From Sphingomonas sp. LC-1 (GTDB lineage Bacteria > Pseudomonadota > Alphaproteobacteria > Sphingomonadales > Sphingomonadaceae): a DNA stretch of 64,000 nucleotides. Below, in pieces: positions 9,291 to 17,103 of the stretch. The notes below the pieces were generated by a model. The model had not been told where the DNA came from, did not search any database, and saw only the letters and a list, made by a program, of their open reading frames with translations. The stretch spans positions 1-64,000 of the forward strand of contig NZ_JANZXB010000013.1 of assembly GCF_025371035.1 (NCBI RefSeq), in the 5' to 3' direction. The position numbers and the translations under genes are program-made. The first letter of the stretch is position 1. Each line of letters starts with the position of its first letter.

Positions 9291-9359
9291 TCCCCTAGCG
9301 TCCCCGGCTTCGGGTCATGTGCGGCACCGCATGACGATGACGACCGGGAGTTCGACGCT

Positions 9360-10073
9360 ATGATGACCAGCCGCTTGGCCCTTTTGCTGTTGGGCGGGGG
9401 CCTGTTCGCCGCCATGAGCCCCGCTGCGGCCCAGAGCGGGCCCGAAATCCCGGAACCGATGGTGTTCGACATGATCCGTCCGCTAACCGCGAAGGCGGGC
9501 GAGGTCGAGGTGAACGCCCTGGCGCAGCGCGACCTGACGGGGCCGCGCGGGGAACTGGAATGGGCGCCCGAGGTCGAATGGGCGGTGGCCGATGGCCTTG
9601 CCGTCGAATTGGAACTGCCGCTGATCGACGCGCGCATCGTCCAGTATAAGATGGGTTTGCAGGGAAAGCTGGGCACGATCCGGGGCGGGCGCGGGGTGCA
9701 CGGCGTCCAGTATCTGGGATTGCACGACCGGGAGAGCGGGGGATGGACCTCCACCCTGCTCTGGCTGCTCGGCAACCGTTTTGGCGAGCGGTGGAGCACG
9801 ATGACGATGGTGGGTGTCGGTGACGTGACATTGCGCGAAGGCAATGAGACGGGGATGATCGTCAACCATTCGACCTTTTACGACGTGAATCCCGACACCG
9901 TGCTGGGACTGGAACTCAACCGGCAGAATGGCGAGGGGGCCTATTGGCTGCTGATGCCCCAGCTTCACCGCGCGGTCGGCAAGCTGGGCGTTCAAGGTGG
10001 GGCCAGCGTGGAAAAGGCGCGGGGCGAGCGGTTCCGCCCACGCCTGGGATTGCGAATCATCCGCGAACTGTGA
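9360..10073 (+). CDS. Exported protein, probable small outer-membrane barrel
   Basis: 237 residues with a clear signal peptide (RLALLLLGGGLFAAM, cleavage after AAA near residue 24). The mature part is rich in alternating hydrophobic and polar residues (GLAVELELPLIDARI, GLELNRQNGEGAYW) and ends in RPRLGLRIIREL, as expected for a beta-barrel or beta-sheet envelope protein. I do not recognise a named family. It follows the hybrid kinase by 69 bases and precedes the HAD gene by 29 bases on the same strand, so the three may be co-transcribed. Function unknown. Confidence 0.7.
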   Translation: MMTSRLALLLLGGGLFAAMSPAAAQSGPEIPEPMVFDMIRPLTAKAGEVEVNALAQRDLTGPRGELEWAPEVEWAVADGLAVELELPLIDARIVQYKMGLQGKLGTIRGGRGVHGVQYLGLHDRESGGWTSTLLWLLGNRFGERWSTMTMVGVGDVTLREGNETGMIVNHSTFYDVNPDTVLGLELNRQNGEGAYWLLMPQLHRAVGKLGVQGGASVEKARGERFRPRLGLRIIREL

Positions 10074-10102
10074 TGGGACGGCCGCGAACCGGGAGACAGG
10101 AT

Positions 10103-10807
10103 ATGGCCGTGGAACTGATCTGCCTCGATGCGGACGATACGCTGTGGCATAATATGCGTCATTTCGCGGAGACGGAGGAGGCGCTGGTCGGCCTGCTCGC
10201 CCCCTTTGCCGAGGCACGGGTGGCGCGGGCGACGCTGGAATCGTGCGAGGCGCGCAACCTGCGGCTTTATGGCTATGGCGCCAAGGGCTTTACCCTGTCG
10301 ATGATCGAGACGGCGGTGGAGCTGGCCGGGCCGACCCTGCCCACCGAGCTGATCGCGCGTCTTCTGGAGGCGGGGCGGCAGTTGCTGGCCCACCCGGTCG
10401 AACTGCTCGACGGCATCGCGGAGACCATGGCCGCGCTGGCCCAGCGCGGGCGGCTGGTGCTGGTGACCAAGGGCGACCTACTGCATCAGGAGGCCAAGCT
10501 GGCCGCATCGGGGCTGGGCGCGCATTTCGCCGATGTGGCGATCGTCAGCGACAAGACGCCCGACACCTTCCGCCGGATCTTCGATCGCCACGGCGTCGCG
10601 CCGGAGCGGGCGGTGATGGCGGGGGATTCGATGCGCTCTGACATATTGCCCGCATTGGAGGCCGGGGCCTGGGCCGCCTATATCCCGCAACCATTGGCAT
10701 GGAGCCATGAGGCAGGGCGGGTGCCCACCGATCATCCGCATTTTCGCCAGTTGGAGAGGCTCGGCGATTTGCCGGGCTGGATCGACGCGATCGGCGGAAC
10801 GGCTTAG
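10103..10807 (+). CDS. HAD-superfamily hydrolase
   Basis: 234-residue cytoplasmic hydrolase of the haloacid-dehalogenase superfamily, most likely a phosphatase acting on a small phosphorylated metabolite. All four motifs are present: DADDTLW near the N-terminus (nucleophile Asp 9 and general acid Asp 11), the Thr of LVLVTKGD, the Lys of KTPDTFRRI, and GDSMRSDILPALEAG. The helical cap lies between motifs I and II (C1 type), as in the YjjG/phosphoglycolate group. The start at 10103 has GGAGACAGGAT just upstream. Substrate cannot be deduced. Its end nearly touches the convergent SleB-like gene. Confidence 0.85.
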   Translation: MAVELICLDADDTLWHNMRHFAETEEALVGLLAPFAEARVARATLESCEARNLRLYGYGAKGFTLSMIETAVELAGPTLPTELIARLLEAGRQLLAHPVELLDGIAETMAALAQRGRLVLVTKGDLLHQEAKLAASGLGAHFADVAIVSDKTPDTFRRIFDRHGVAPERAVMAGDSMRSDILPALEAGAWAAYIPQPLAWSHEAGRVPTDHPHFRQLERLGDLPGWIDAIGGTA

Positions 10808-11748
10808 CCCGGATCGCTTTCCGCGCCCACGACGACGCCGTGCTCCACGCCCGGCCCGTCATGGGCAAAACCGTTGCGGTGGACGCGGACACCCGCCGTC
10901 GTGACCGGGACGGTCGCCGCCACCGCCGCGACGGGGGGCGTGGGCCCGGTCGGAACGGCGGGATCGCCGCCATGCTGTTCGCCGCGATGGATGACGACGC
11001 CGGCCATCGTCTCCACGCCGGCGACCGGCGCGTCGGCCAGCATGGCGGGGGCGGGGGCCGGGATGCTCGGCTCCGCCCCGGCATATTGCTGGCGGAAGGA
11101 CAGGTCGCGTTCCAGCGCGCCCTTCCAGCGATAGAAGATATGGCTGCCGATCGCGCCGATCCGGTTCAGGCTGGGCGCCCACCAGGGCAGCACGTAATTG
11201 GCGTGATAGAAGGTCGCGGCCCCGACGGGCGCATAGACCATGCCCGCCAGCGCGGCCTGCGCGACGTCGGCGGCGCGCGCCCAGGCGGTGGGCTCGCGCG
11301 GGTGCAGCATCGATCCGTCGCAGGTGAAGCTGAACTGGCACCCCGTCGAGCGTTCCGACCCCTGATAGACGACGCCGCAGATGCTCTTGGGAAAGGCGCG
11401 GTCGCGTACCCGATTCAGTACGACCTGCGCGACGGCGCGTTGGCCGTCTATCGGTTCGGAGCGGGCTTCATAATAGATGGCGGCGGTCAGGCACTCGGCG
11501 GCGCGTGCGGCATCCTGCGCGGAGCGGGCGACGCCGGAAAAGGCGGGGGCGGCAGCCATTTCGATCGGGGTGTTGCCACTGATCGTCTCGGGCAGGTCGC
11601 TGTCGGGCACGTCGAGCGCAAGCTGCCGCAGCAGAGTCTTGGCAGTCGGCGGCGGAACGTCCAGCGTCAGGTGAGCGGGCGGGTGCCGCGCGGGGGTGCA
11701 CGACGTCGCGATCGCCAGCGTCGCGACCAACATCAACCAGCGCAGCAC
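10804..11748 (-). CDS. SleB-type cell-wall hydrolase, predicted lipoprotein
   Basis: 314 residues. The N-terminus is a lipoprotein signal with lipobox ATSC (Cys 17), then a linker, then the Hydrolase_2 (SleB/CwlJ) domain at about 85-205, recognisable by ECLTAAIYYEARSEP, with the catalytic Glu in YYEAR, followed by GQRAVAQVVLNRVRD, GCQFSFTCDG and ATFYHANYVLPWW. These enzymes cut glycan strands of peptidoglycan; in Gram-negatives without spores they serve wall turnover. A Pro/Ala-rich tail of about 90 residues of low complexity follows the domain. The gene overlaps the HAD gene end by 4 bases on the opposite strand. Confidence 0.85.
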   Translation of the reverse strand: MLRWLMLVATLAIATSCTPARHPPAHLTLDVPPPTAKTLLRQLALDVPDSDLPETISGNTPIEMAAAPAFSGVARSAQDAARAAECLTAAIYYEARSEPIDGQRAVAQVVLNRVRDRAFPKSICGVVYQGSERSTGCQFSFTCDGSMLHPREPTAWARAADVAQAALAGMVYAPVGAATFYHANYVLPWWAPSLNRIGAIGSHIFYRWKGALERDLSFRQQYAGAEPSIPAPAPAMLADAPVAGVETMAGVVIHRGEQHGGDPAVPTGPTPPVAAVAATVPVTTAGVRVHRNGFAHDGPGVEHGVVVGAESDPG

Positions 11749-11863
11749 GTTCGCCCTATCCCAACCCGTTGCCCCATGACGGCGCTGTACCGGGCGGGGG
11801 TTAGGAAGCGGTTAAGTCACCGGAAACGGACGCATCCCGATGGACACGCCCGTTCCCCCGGCA

Positions 11864-14287
11864 TCAGAATCGCGCACCCAACTCGATGCCGTAGAAGCGC
11901 GGTTCGCCCGCGATATAGGTCGGTGCGCTGAACGTGCCGCCGGTATTGCCCGCGTCGATCAGATAGCGCTTGTTGGTCAGGTTGCGGGCAAAGCCGCCGA
12001 TATGGAAACGGCTTTCCGCGCCGAATTCCATCCCGGCGCGCAGATTGACCAGCGTATAGCCGCCCTGCGAGATCGCCTCGCGATTGGGCAGTTCGAAATA
12101 GACTTTCGAGCGATAGGTCGCGCTGGGCGTCGCATAGAAAGTCGCCGAGGAGCCGACCGGCACCCGCAGGGTCGCGCCGCCCGACGCCGTCGTGTCGGGT
12201 TGCAGGCGGAAGCGATTGCCCGCGAACACGCCATTGGCCGGATCGTTCGCGATGCCGCCATCGATATAGGCGAAGCTGCCGAACAGGCTCAGCCAGCGAT
12301 GCACCGCCCAGTTCGCCTCTACTTCCACGCCGATATTGTTCGCCGAACCCGCGCTGCGCGTCACCGTCCGACCATTTTCGAACGCGGTGACCTGAAAGCC
12401 CTTATAGCTTTGATAGAAGACCGACGCCGCGCCGCTGAACGCGCCGATCCGGCCCTTGATGCCGCCCTCGTAATTCCAGACATCTTCCTGCGGCACGATC
12501 TGAAGCCGTGGGATCGCTCCCGAATTGGCGACGGTCAGCGGTACAATCCGCTGCGCGTCCAATTGTACGACCGGCGAGCGGCGACCCTTGCTGATCGTCG
12601 CATAGACATTCACGTCACCGCCCAGCCGGTAAAGCGCATTGAAACGCGGCAGGATCGCGGCATAGCTACGCTGCGCCGTGAACAACTGCCCCTTGGTATT
12701 GGCGGCGCCCAGCAGGCTGGTGAACACGCCGGCGCCTGCCAGCAGGCGGCTGTCGGGCATCACGCTGCCATAGCTGGAACGCCGATCCTCGATCAGCACG
12801 CGCGCCCCTGCCGTCAGTTCCAGCGCGGGAACAGGAATCCAGGTCGTGTCGGCAAAGACCGAATAGGTGTTGTTGCGCCCGTAATTGGCGAAGCTGGCGC
12901 TGTAGGGCACAATCGTCGCGGTACCGCGCGACAGGATCGCCGTCGCGCGCGTCGCCGGGATTGTGCCGTTGGCGGCGACGCAGGCGGTGCCGGTCGGCAG
13001 GCCGGCCGCGCCCAGCATCTGCCGAACCTGCGCGAAATCACCTGCGGTCGAACAGGCCAGATACGTCCCTTCCTCGGTGGAGAAGGGAACGCGCTGCTGC
13101 CCATTCTCGAAGAACGCGTTCCACCCGATCGAGGCGCGATAATGGTCGCCGTCGAATGCGAAGCGGCTTTCATGGCTCCACTGGTCGCCGCGCGCATCCT
13201 CGCCGAATTCGAGATACCAGGCGGGGCCGCCATCCGCATCGAAGATTTCCAGCGCGTCGAACCGGCGATAGCCGTTGACGGTGGTGAAGGTGACCCCCGG
13301 CGCGACGTCGACCGCCAGGGTCAGGTTCGCGTCATAGACATTGCGGGTCAGGCCCAGCTTGCGCCGCCCCAATATCTCGGCGGAATAGGGCGATCCCGAC
13401 AGTTCGGCATAACCATAGTCGCCGGTCTGTCCACCCGTCGGGGCGAAGACGCGGCTCTTGAACGCGGTGCCGGGATTGCGCTGTCCGTCATAGGTCAGGA
13501 CGAGATCGGCGGTGACCGATCCATTGGGGGTCCAGCGGAGCGATCCACGCACCCCGCGTTGATCCTGCCCGTTCAGATCGTCCTGATCGACCCGCCCCTG
13601 ATTCTGATTGGGCACATCGGGATCGCCCGCGATATTACGGACATAGCCGTCGCGATATTTATAGGCGAAGGCGATGCGAGCGGCGAGCGTCTCGTTGCCC
13701 GCGTTCAGATAGCCGGACAACTGGGTCCGGTTGAAATTGCCATAGGAGGCGACCAGGCCGCCTTCGGTCCCTGCATGGGGGCGGGCGGAGATGATGCTGA
13801 TCGCGCCGATCGCGGCGGCGGTGCCGAACAGGGTCGCCTGCGGGCCCTTCACCACCTCGATCCGCTCGATATCGTACAGGTCCTGATAGGCGCCGCGCGT
13901 CCGGCTGATGTCGATGCCGTTATAATAGAGCGTCACGCGCGCGCCCTGTTGCGCCGAGCCGGAGTCGGACGTGATGCCGCGGATCACGAAGCCGGGATTG
14001 TTCGCGCTCTGCTCCTGAATTTGCAGGCCCGGAATATATTGCGCCACTTCCGACAGCGAGTTGACGCCCAGATTGGCCATGCGCTCGCCCGAGACAGCGC
14101 TGACGGTAACCGGCACGTCCTCGATCCGCTGTTCCCGCTTCTGCGCGGTGACGATCACCTCGTCGGCGCCGTCGGCCTCGTCCTGCGGCTGGATCATCGC
14201 CTGCGCTTGCGCGGCGTGCGCGAAGGCGATCGGCGAAAGGCTCGCCAAAAGCGCGGCCAGCGTCATGCGGCGCACGGTCGAAGTCAT
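11864..14287 (-). CDS. TonB-dependent receptor
   Basis: 807-residue outer-membrane receptor with a signal peptide ending AHAAQAQA (about residue 29), a TonB-box region EVIVTAQKR, the plug (RIEDVPVTVSAVSGERM, VKGPQATLFGTAAAIGAISI), and a barrel that ends in the typical FYGIELGARF with C-terminal Phe. It belongs to the large sphingomonad group with an RIEDVPVTV-type plug, whose ligands are mostly unknown. It is divergent from phoD with about 180 bases between them, so organic phosphate compounds are a possible ligand class, by context only. A TTGTGACAA palindrome lies at 14367-14375 in the gap. Confidence 0.9.
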   Translation of the reverse strand: MTSTVRRMTLAALLASLSPIAFAHAAQAQAMIQPQDEADGADEVIVTAQKREQRIEDVPVTVSAVSGERMANLGVNSLSEVAQYIPGLQIQEQSANNPGFVIRGITSDSGSAQQGARVTLYYNGIDISRTRGAYQDLYDIERIEVVKGPQATLFGTAAAIGAISIISARPHAGTEGGLVASYGNFNRTQLSGYLNAGNETLAARIAFAYKYRDGYVRNIAGDPDVPNQNQGRVDQDDLNGQDQRGVRGSLRWTPNGSVTADLVLTYDGQRNPGTAFKSRVFAPTGGQTGDYGYAELSGSPYSAEILGRRKLGLTRNVYDANLTLAVDVAPGVTFTTVNGYRRFDALEIFDADGGPAWYLEFGEDARGDQWSHESRFAFDGDHYRASIGWNAFFENGQQRVPFSTEEGTYLACSTAGDFAQVRQMLGAAGLPTGTACVAANGTIPATRATAILSRGTATIVPYSASFANYGRNNTYSVFADTTWIPVPALELTAGARVLIEDRRSSYGSVMPDSRLLAGAGVFTSLLGAANTKGQLFTAQRSYAAILPRFNALYRLGGDVNVYATISKGRRSPVVQLDAQRIVPLTVANSGAIPRLQIVPQEDVWNYEGGIKGRIGAFSGAASVFYQSYKGFQVTAFENGRTVTRSAGSANNIGVEVEANWAVHRWLSLFGSFAYIDGGIANDPANGVFAGNRFRLQPDTTASGGATLRVPVGSSATFYATPSATYRSKVYFELPNREAISQGGYTLVNLRAGMEFGAESRFHIGGFARNLTNKRYLIDAGNTGGTFSAPTYIAGEPRFYGIELGARF

Positions 14288-14465
14288 ATCGGTCCCCGGT
14301 GATTACCCCTGTTGTGGGCCGCATAGACGAAACGGATTACCAGTTGGTGTCCCGCGGCTTGCGGATTTGTGACAATCGCGTTTCGATGTCGTCGAATCGT
14401 CATCCATCCGCCATCGCATTGTCGCCTGGGGTCATTAGCCGTGCCCGGCGAAAGGACCTTCGACG

Positions 14466-16136
14466 ATGACGATGATGAACCGACGCCGCGCGATCACCCT
14501 GATGGGCAGTGGCGCGGCGCTCAGCCTTCCGGCCACGATCGCCGAGGCGGCCGAGCCGTTGGCGCGTTTCGACCATGGTGTCGCCAGCGGCGATCCTTCG
14601 GCGGACGGCGCCATTCTGTGGACCCGCGCGACCCCGGCGGAGGGGCAGGGGAGTGACGTGGCGCTGACCTGGCATGTCGCGCCCATGGATGCGAGCGAGG
14701 CGGTCGGCCTGCGCACCGGGCGGGTGACGGCCCGCGCCGCGCGCGATTTCACCGCCAAGGTGGAGGTGACCGGGCTGCGCCCTGGCCGTGACTATCGCTA
14801 TTGGTTCGAGACGGCCAAGGGGGAGCGCTCGCCCGAAGGCCGGTTCCGCACCCTGCCGCGCGGGCGCATCGAGGATGTGGTGCTGGCGGTGGTGTCGTGC
14901 CAGCTCTATCCCGGCGGGCTGTACAATGCCTATGACGCGATCGCGCGGTCCGAGCGGCTGGACGCGGTGCTGCATCTGGGCGACTATATCTATGAATATG
15001 GCGCCGACGGCTATGGCGCGGAGACCGGGCGCAAGCTGAACCGCCTGCCGGAACCCGCCCACGAAATCCTGTCGCTCGCCGATTATCGCCAGCGTCATGC
15101 ACAGGTGAAGCGCGATCCCGACATGCAGGCCGCGCATGCCCGCGCCGCCTTCATCTGCGTCTGGGACGATCACGAGGTCGCCAATGACGACTGGATCGGC
15201 GGCGCGGAAAACCATGATCCCGCGACCGAGGGAAACTGGGGGAAGCGCAAGGCGGCAGCGATGCAGGCCTATTTCGAATGGATGCCGATCCGCGACCCGC
15301 GCCCTGGCCAGCCCTGGGCGGCGATCAACCGCAGCTTCGACTTCGGCGATCTGGCGACGCTGGTGATGGTGGAGACGCGGCTGCTTGCCCGGTCGAAGCA
15401 GGTTCGGGCCAAGGGCGATGCGCCCGATCCGTCCGAATATGCCGCGATGATGGCCGAGCGGGCGCGGCCCGAACGCGAATTGCTGGGCGCCGGGCAGCTC
15501 GACTGGATCGAACGGACGCTGACCCGTTCGGTCAAGGCGGGCACGCCGTGGCAGGTGATCGGCAATCAGGTGGTGATGGCGCGGATCGACGGTCCCGACC
15601 TGGAAAAGCAGATGGGGGCGGAGGGCTATGCCAGGCTGACCGCGCGGCTGTCGGAGACGATGAAGACCCAGCTTGGCAAAGCCCAGGCCTCCTATCGTGC
15701 GGGCCTGCCGCTCAATTTCGATAGCTGGGACGGTTATCCGGCGGCGCGCGAGCGGCTATATGCCGCGTTCCAGCGGGCGGGCAGCCATCCGGTCGTCCTG
15801 TCGGGTGACAGCCATGCCGCCTGGGCCAACGACCTGTATGACGGAAGCGGAAAGCTGGTCGCGGCGGAGTTTGCGGGAACCTCGGTCACCAGCCCTTCCT
15901 GGGGCGACATCATGCCCGGCATCGGCCGGGAAATCGCCGCCGCCAATCCCAAGGTCGTCCGCTTCTGCGACCAGGAGGACAAGGGCTGGCTACACCTGAC
16001 CCTGACCCGCGACATGGCGACCGCGCGCTACATGACCGTCTCGACCGTGATGGCCAAGCCCTATGCGCCAGGGTGCGCCGCGATCTGGCGGACGCGATCT
16101 GGCGGGAATGCCCCGATCGAAAGCGTGACCGCCTGA
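14466..16136 (+). CDS. phoD: Alkaline phosphatase D family protein (PhoD-like)
   Basis: 556-residue exported phosphodiesterase/phosphomonoesterase of the PhoD family, which frees phosphate from organic esters in the periplasm with Fe and Ca in the active site. A twin-arginine-like signal (NRRRAITLMGSGAALSL) is followed by the N-terminal Fn3-like domain (FDHGVASGDPSADGAILWTR) and the metallophosphatase domain with HLGDYIYEYG, WDDHEVANDDW and LSGDSHAAWAND, each carrying expected metal ligands. Length is normal. AAAGGA lies about 11 bases before the ATG; an ATG three codons later is also possible. Divergent from a TonB receptor. No convincing Pho box was found. Confidence 0.92.
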   Translation: MTMMNRRRAITLMGSGAALSLPATIAEAAEPLARFDHGVASGDPSADGAILWTRATPAEGQGSDVALTWHVAPMDASEAVGLRTGRVTARAARDFTAKVEVTGLRPGRDYRYWFETAKGERSPEGRFRTLPRGRIEDVVLAVVSCQLYPGGLYNAYDAIARSERLDAVLHLGDYIYEYGADGYGAETGRKLNRLPEPAHEILSLADYRQRHAQVKRDPDMQAAHARAAFICVWDDHEVANDDWIGGAENHDPATEGNWGKRKAAAMQAYFEWMPIRDPRPGQPWAAINRSFDFGDLATLVMVETRLLARSKQVRAKGDAPDPSEYAAMMAERARPERELLGAGQLDWIERTLTRSVKAGTPWQVIGNQVVMARIDGPDLEKQMGAEGYARLTARLSETMKTQLGKAQASYRAGLPLNFDSWDGYPAARERLYAAFQRAGSHPVVLSGDSHAAWANDLYDGSGKLVAAEFAGTSVTSPSWGDIMPGIGREIAAANPKVVRFCDQEDKGWLHLTLTRDMATARYMTVSTVMAKPYAPGCAAIWRTRSGGNAPIESVTA

Positions 16137-16143
16137 GGGTCGC

Positions 16144-16191
16144 GCCAGCCCCTTTTCCGTCAGCGCATCGCCGCGGCGGAAAGGGGCTGGC
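16144..16191. terminator. Long hairpin between convergent phoD and virJ-like genes
   Basis: GCCAGCCCC-TTTTCCG on the left pairs with CGGAAA-GGGGCTGGC on the right, a stem of about 15 bp with one extra T. The right arm lies inside the last codons of the minus-strand gene. Position between convergent genes suits a shared terminator, but neither side has a good T run. Confidence 0.45.
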
Positions 16192-16912
16192 CCGCAATGG
16201 CCGCCAGCACATGGGCGACCAGCGCGGGGTCGTCATGGTTCATATAATGGCCGCCGGGCATCGCGACGACATGGGCGTTGGGCAGTTTGAGCAGCGGGCA
16301 CAGGCTGTCCGGCTCCTCGACACCATAGATGCAGGTGACCGGCAACCAGTCCAGCGTCCGTGCGGTGGTGATGCCCAGGCTGTCGGGCCGGCCCATATAG
16401 GCGAGACCCGAGGGATCGGACCGGAAATAGGCCGTCCGGCCCGGCACCACCAGGATCAGCGCCGACACCCGGGCGCGCAGATCGGCCGGCAGTCGCGCCA
16501 GCCCGGTCTGCAACATGTCCGCGCCATAGGACTGGCCGAGCAGCACGAGCCGTCGCCCGTCCGCTTCCCGCGCGGCCTGGCGGATCAGGTCCGCGATCAG
16601 CGCATCGACCTGTTCGTGGGTCCGGTGTTCGCGAAACAGAACCGGGGAATTGACGCCCAGCACCGGGATCCCGTTCGCGCTCAACTGCCGCGCGACGACC
16701 CCGCTCATGCCGTAGCGAAGCCCCATGTCACCCGACAGCGACAGGACCAGCACCGGCTGTACCCGGCCCGTCGCGGGATAGCGGGTAAACGGGTCCCTGT
16801 CGAAATAACTGCCCGAATAGAGAAGGATAGATATGCCGCCCAGGATCAGCAGCAGGATCGCGGCAAGATAACGACCACGGTATCGGCGAAGATGGGCCAG
16901 ACGATCGGACAT
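16160..16912 (-). CDS. VirJ/AcvB-like alpha/beta hydrolase
   Basis: 250-residue membrane-anchored hydrolase. An N-terminal helix at about 14-34 is followed by a periplasmic alpha/beta-hydrolase domain: LVLSLSGDMGLRYGMSGV (the family usually has SGDGG here), GIPVLGVNSP, the nucleophile elbow GQSYGADM, and CIYGVEEPDSLCPLL with the two conserved cysteines, ending in GGHYMNHDDPAL with the catalytic His. AcvB and VirJ of Agrobacterium belong to this family, and AcvB cleaves lysyl-phosphatidylglycerol. An mprF gene lies 6.4 kb away in this window. The ATG at 16912 has AGGA seven bases upstream and is preferred over 16933. Confidence 0.8.
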   Translation of the reverse strand: MSDRLAHLRRYRGRYLAAILLLILGGISILLYSGSYFDRDPFTRYPATGRVQPVLVLSLSGDMGLRYGMSGVVARQLSANGIPVLGVNSPVLFREHRTHEQVDALIADLIRQAAREADGRRLVLLGQSYGADMLQTGLARLPADLRARVSALILVVPGRTAYFRSDPSGLAYMGRPDSLGITTARTLDWLPVTCIYGVEEPDSLCPLLKLPNAHVVAMPGGHYMNHDDPALVAHVLAAIAGQPLSAAAMR

Positions 16913-17103
16913 GCTTCGTCCTAATCCCGCCATCCGCCCGCTGTCACCAGCCGAACTTGGTGTTGGCGAATGCGGTCATGAAAAATCTGTAATGTTACGA
17001 TCACGCGCTCTATGCGCATGATCTGTCATCGGCGAACCGGTGAAGACATGGGTTGGCCGGCGGCGGCCGCCATGTCGATGACCAGCCGCGAGGAACGACG
17101 TCC

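Noticed and set aside
11840-14302. 820-codon open frame on the plus strand opposite the TonB receptor
   Set aside because: Antisense shadow of a clear receptor gene; composition is dominated by Arg, Ala and Gly without motifs.
14288-14465. Pho box between the TonB receptor and phoD
   Set aside because: No pair of CTGTCAT-like direct repeats with correct spacing was found.
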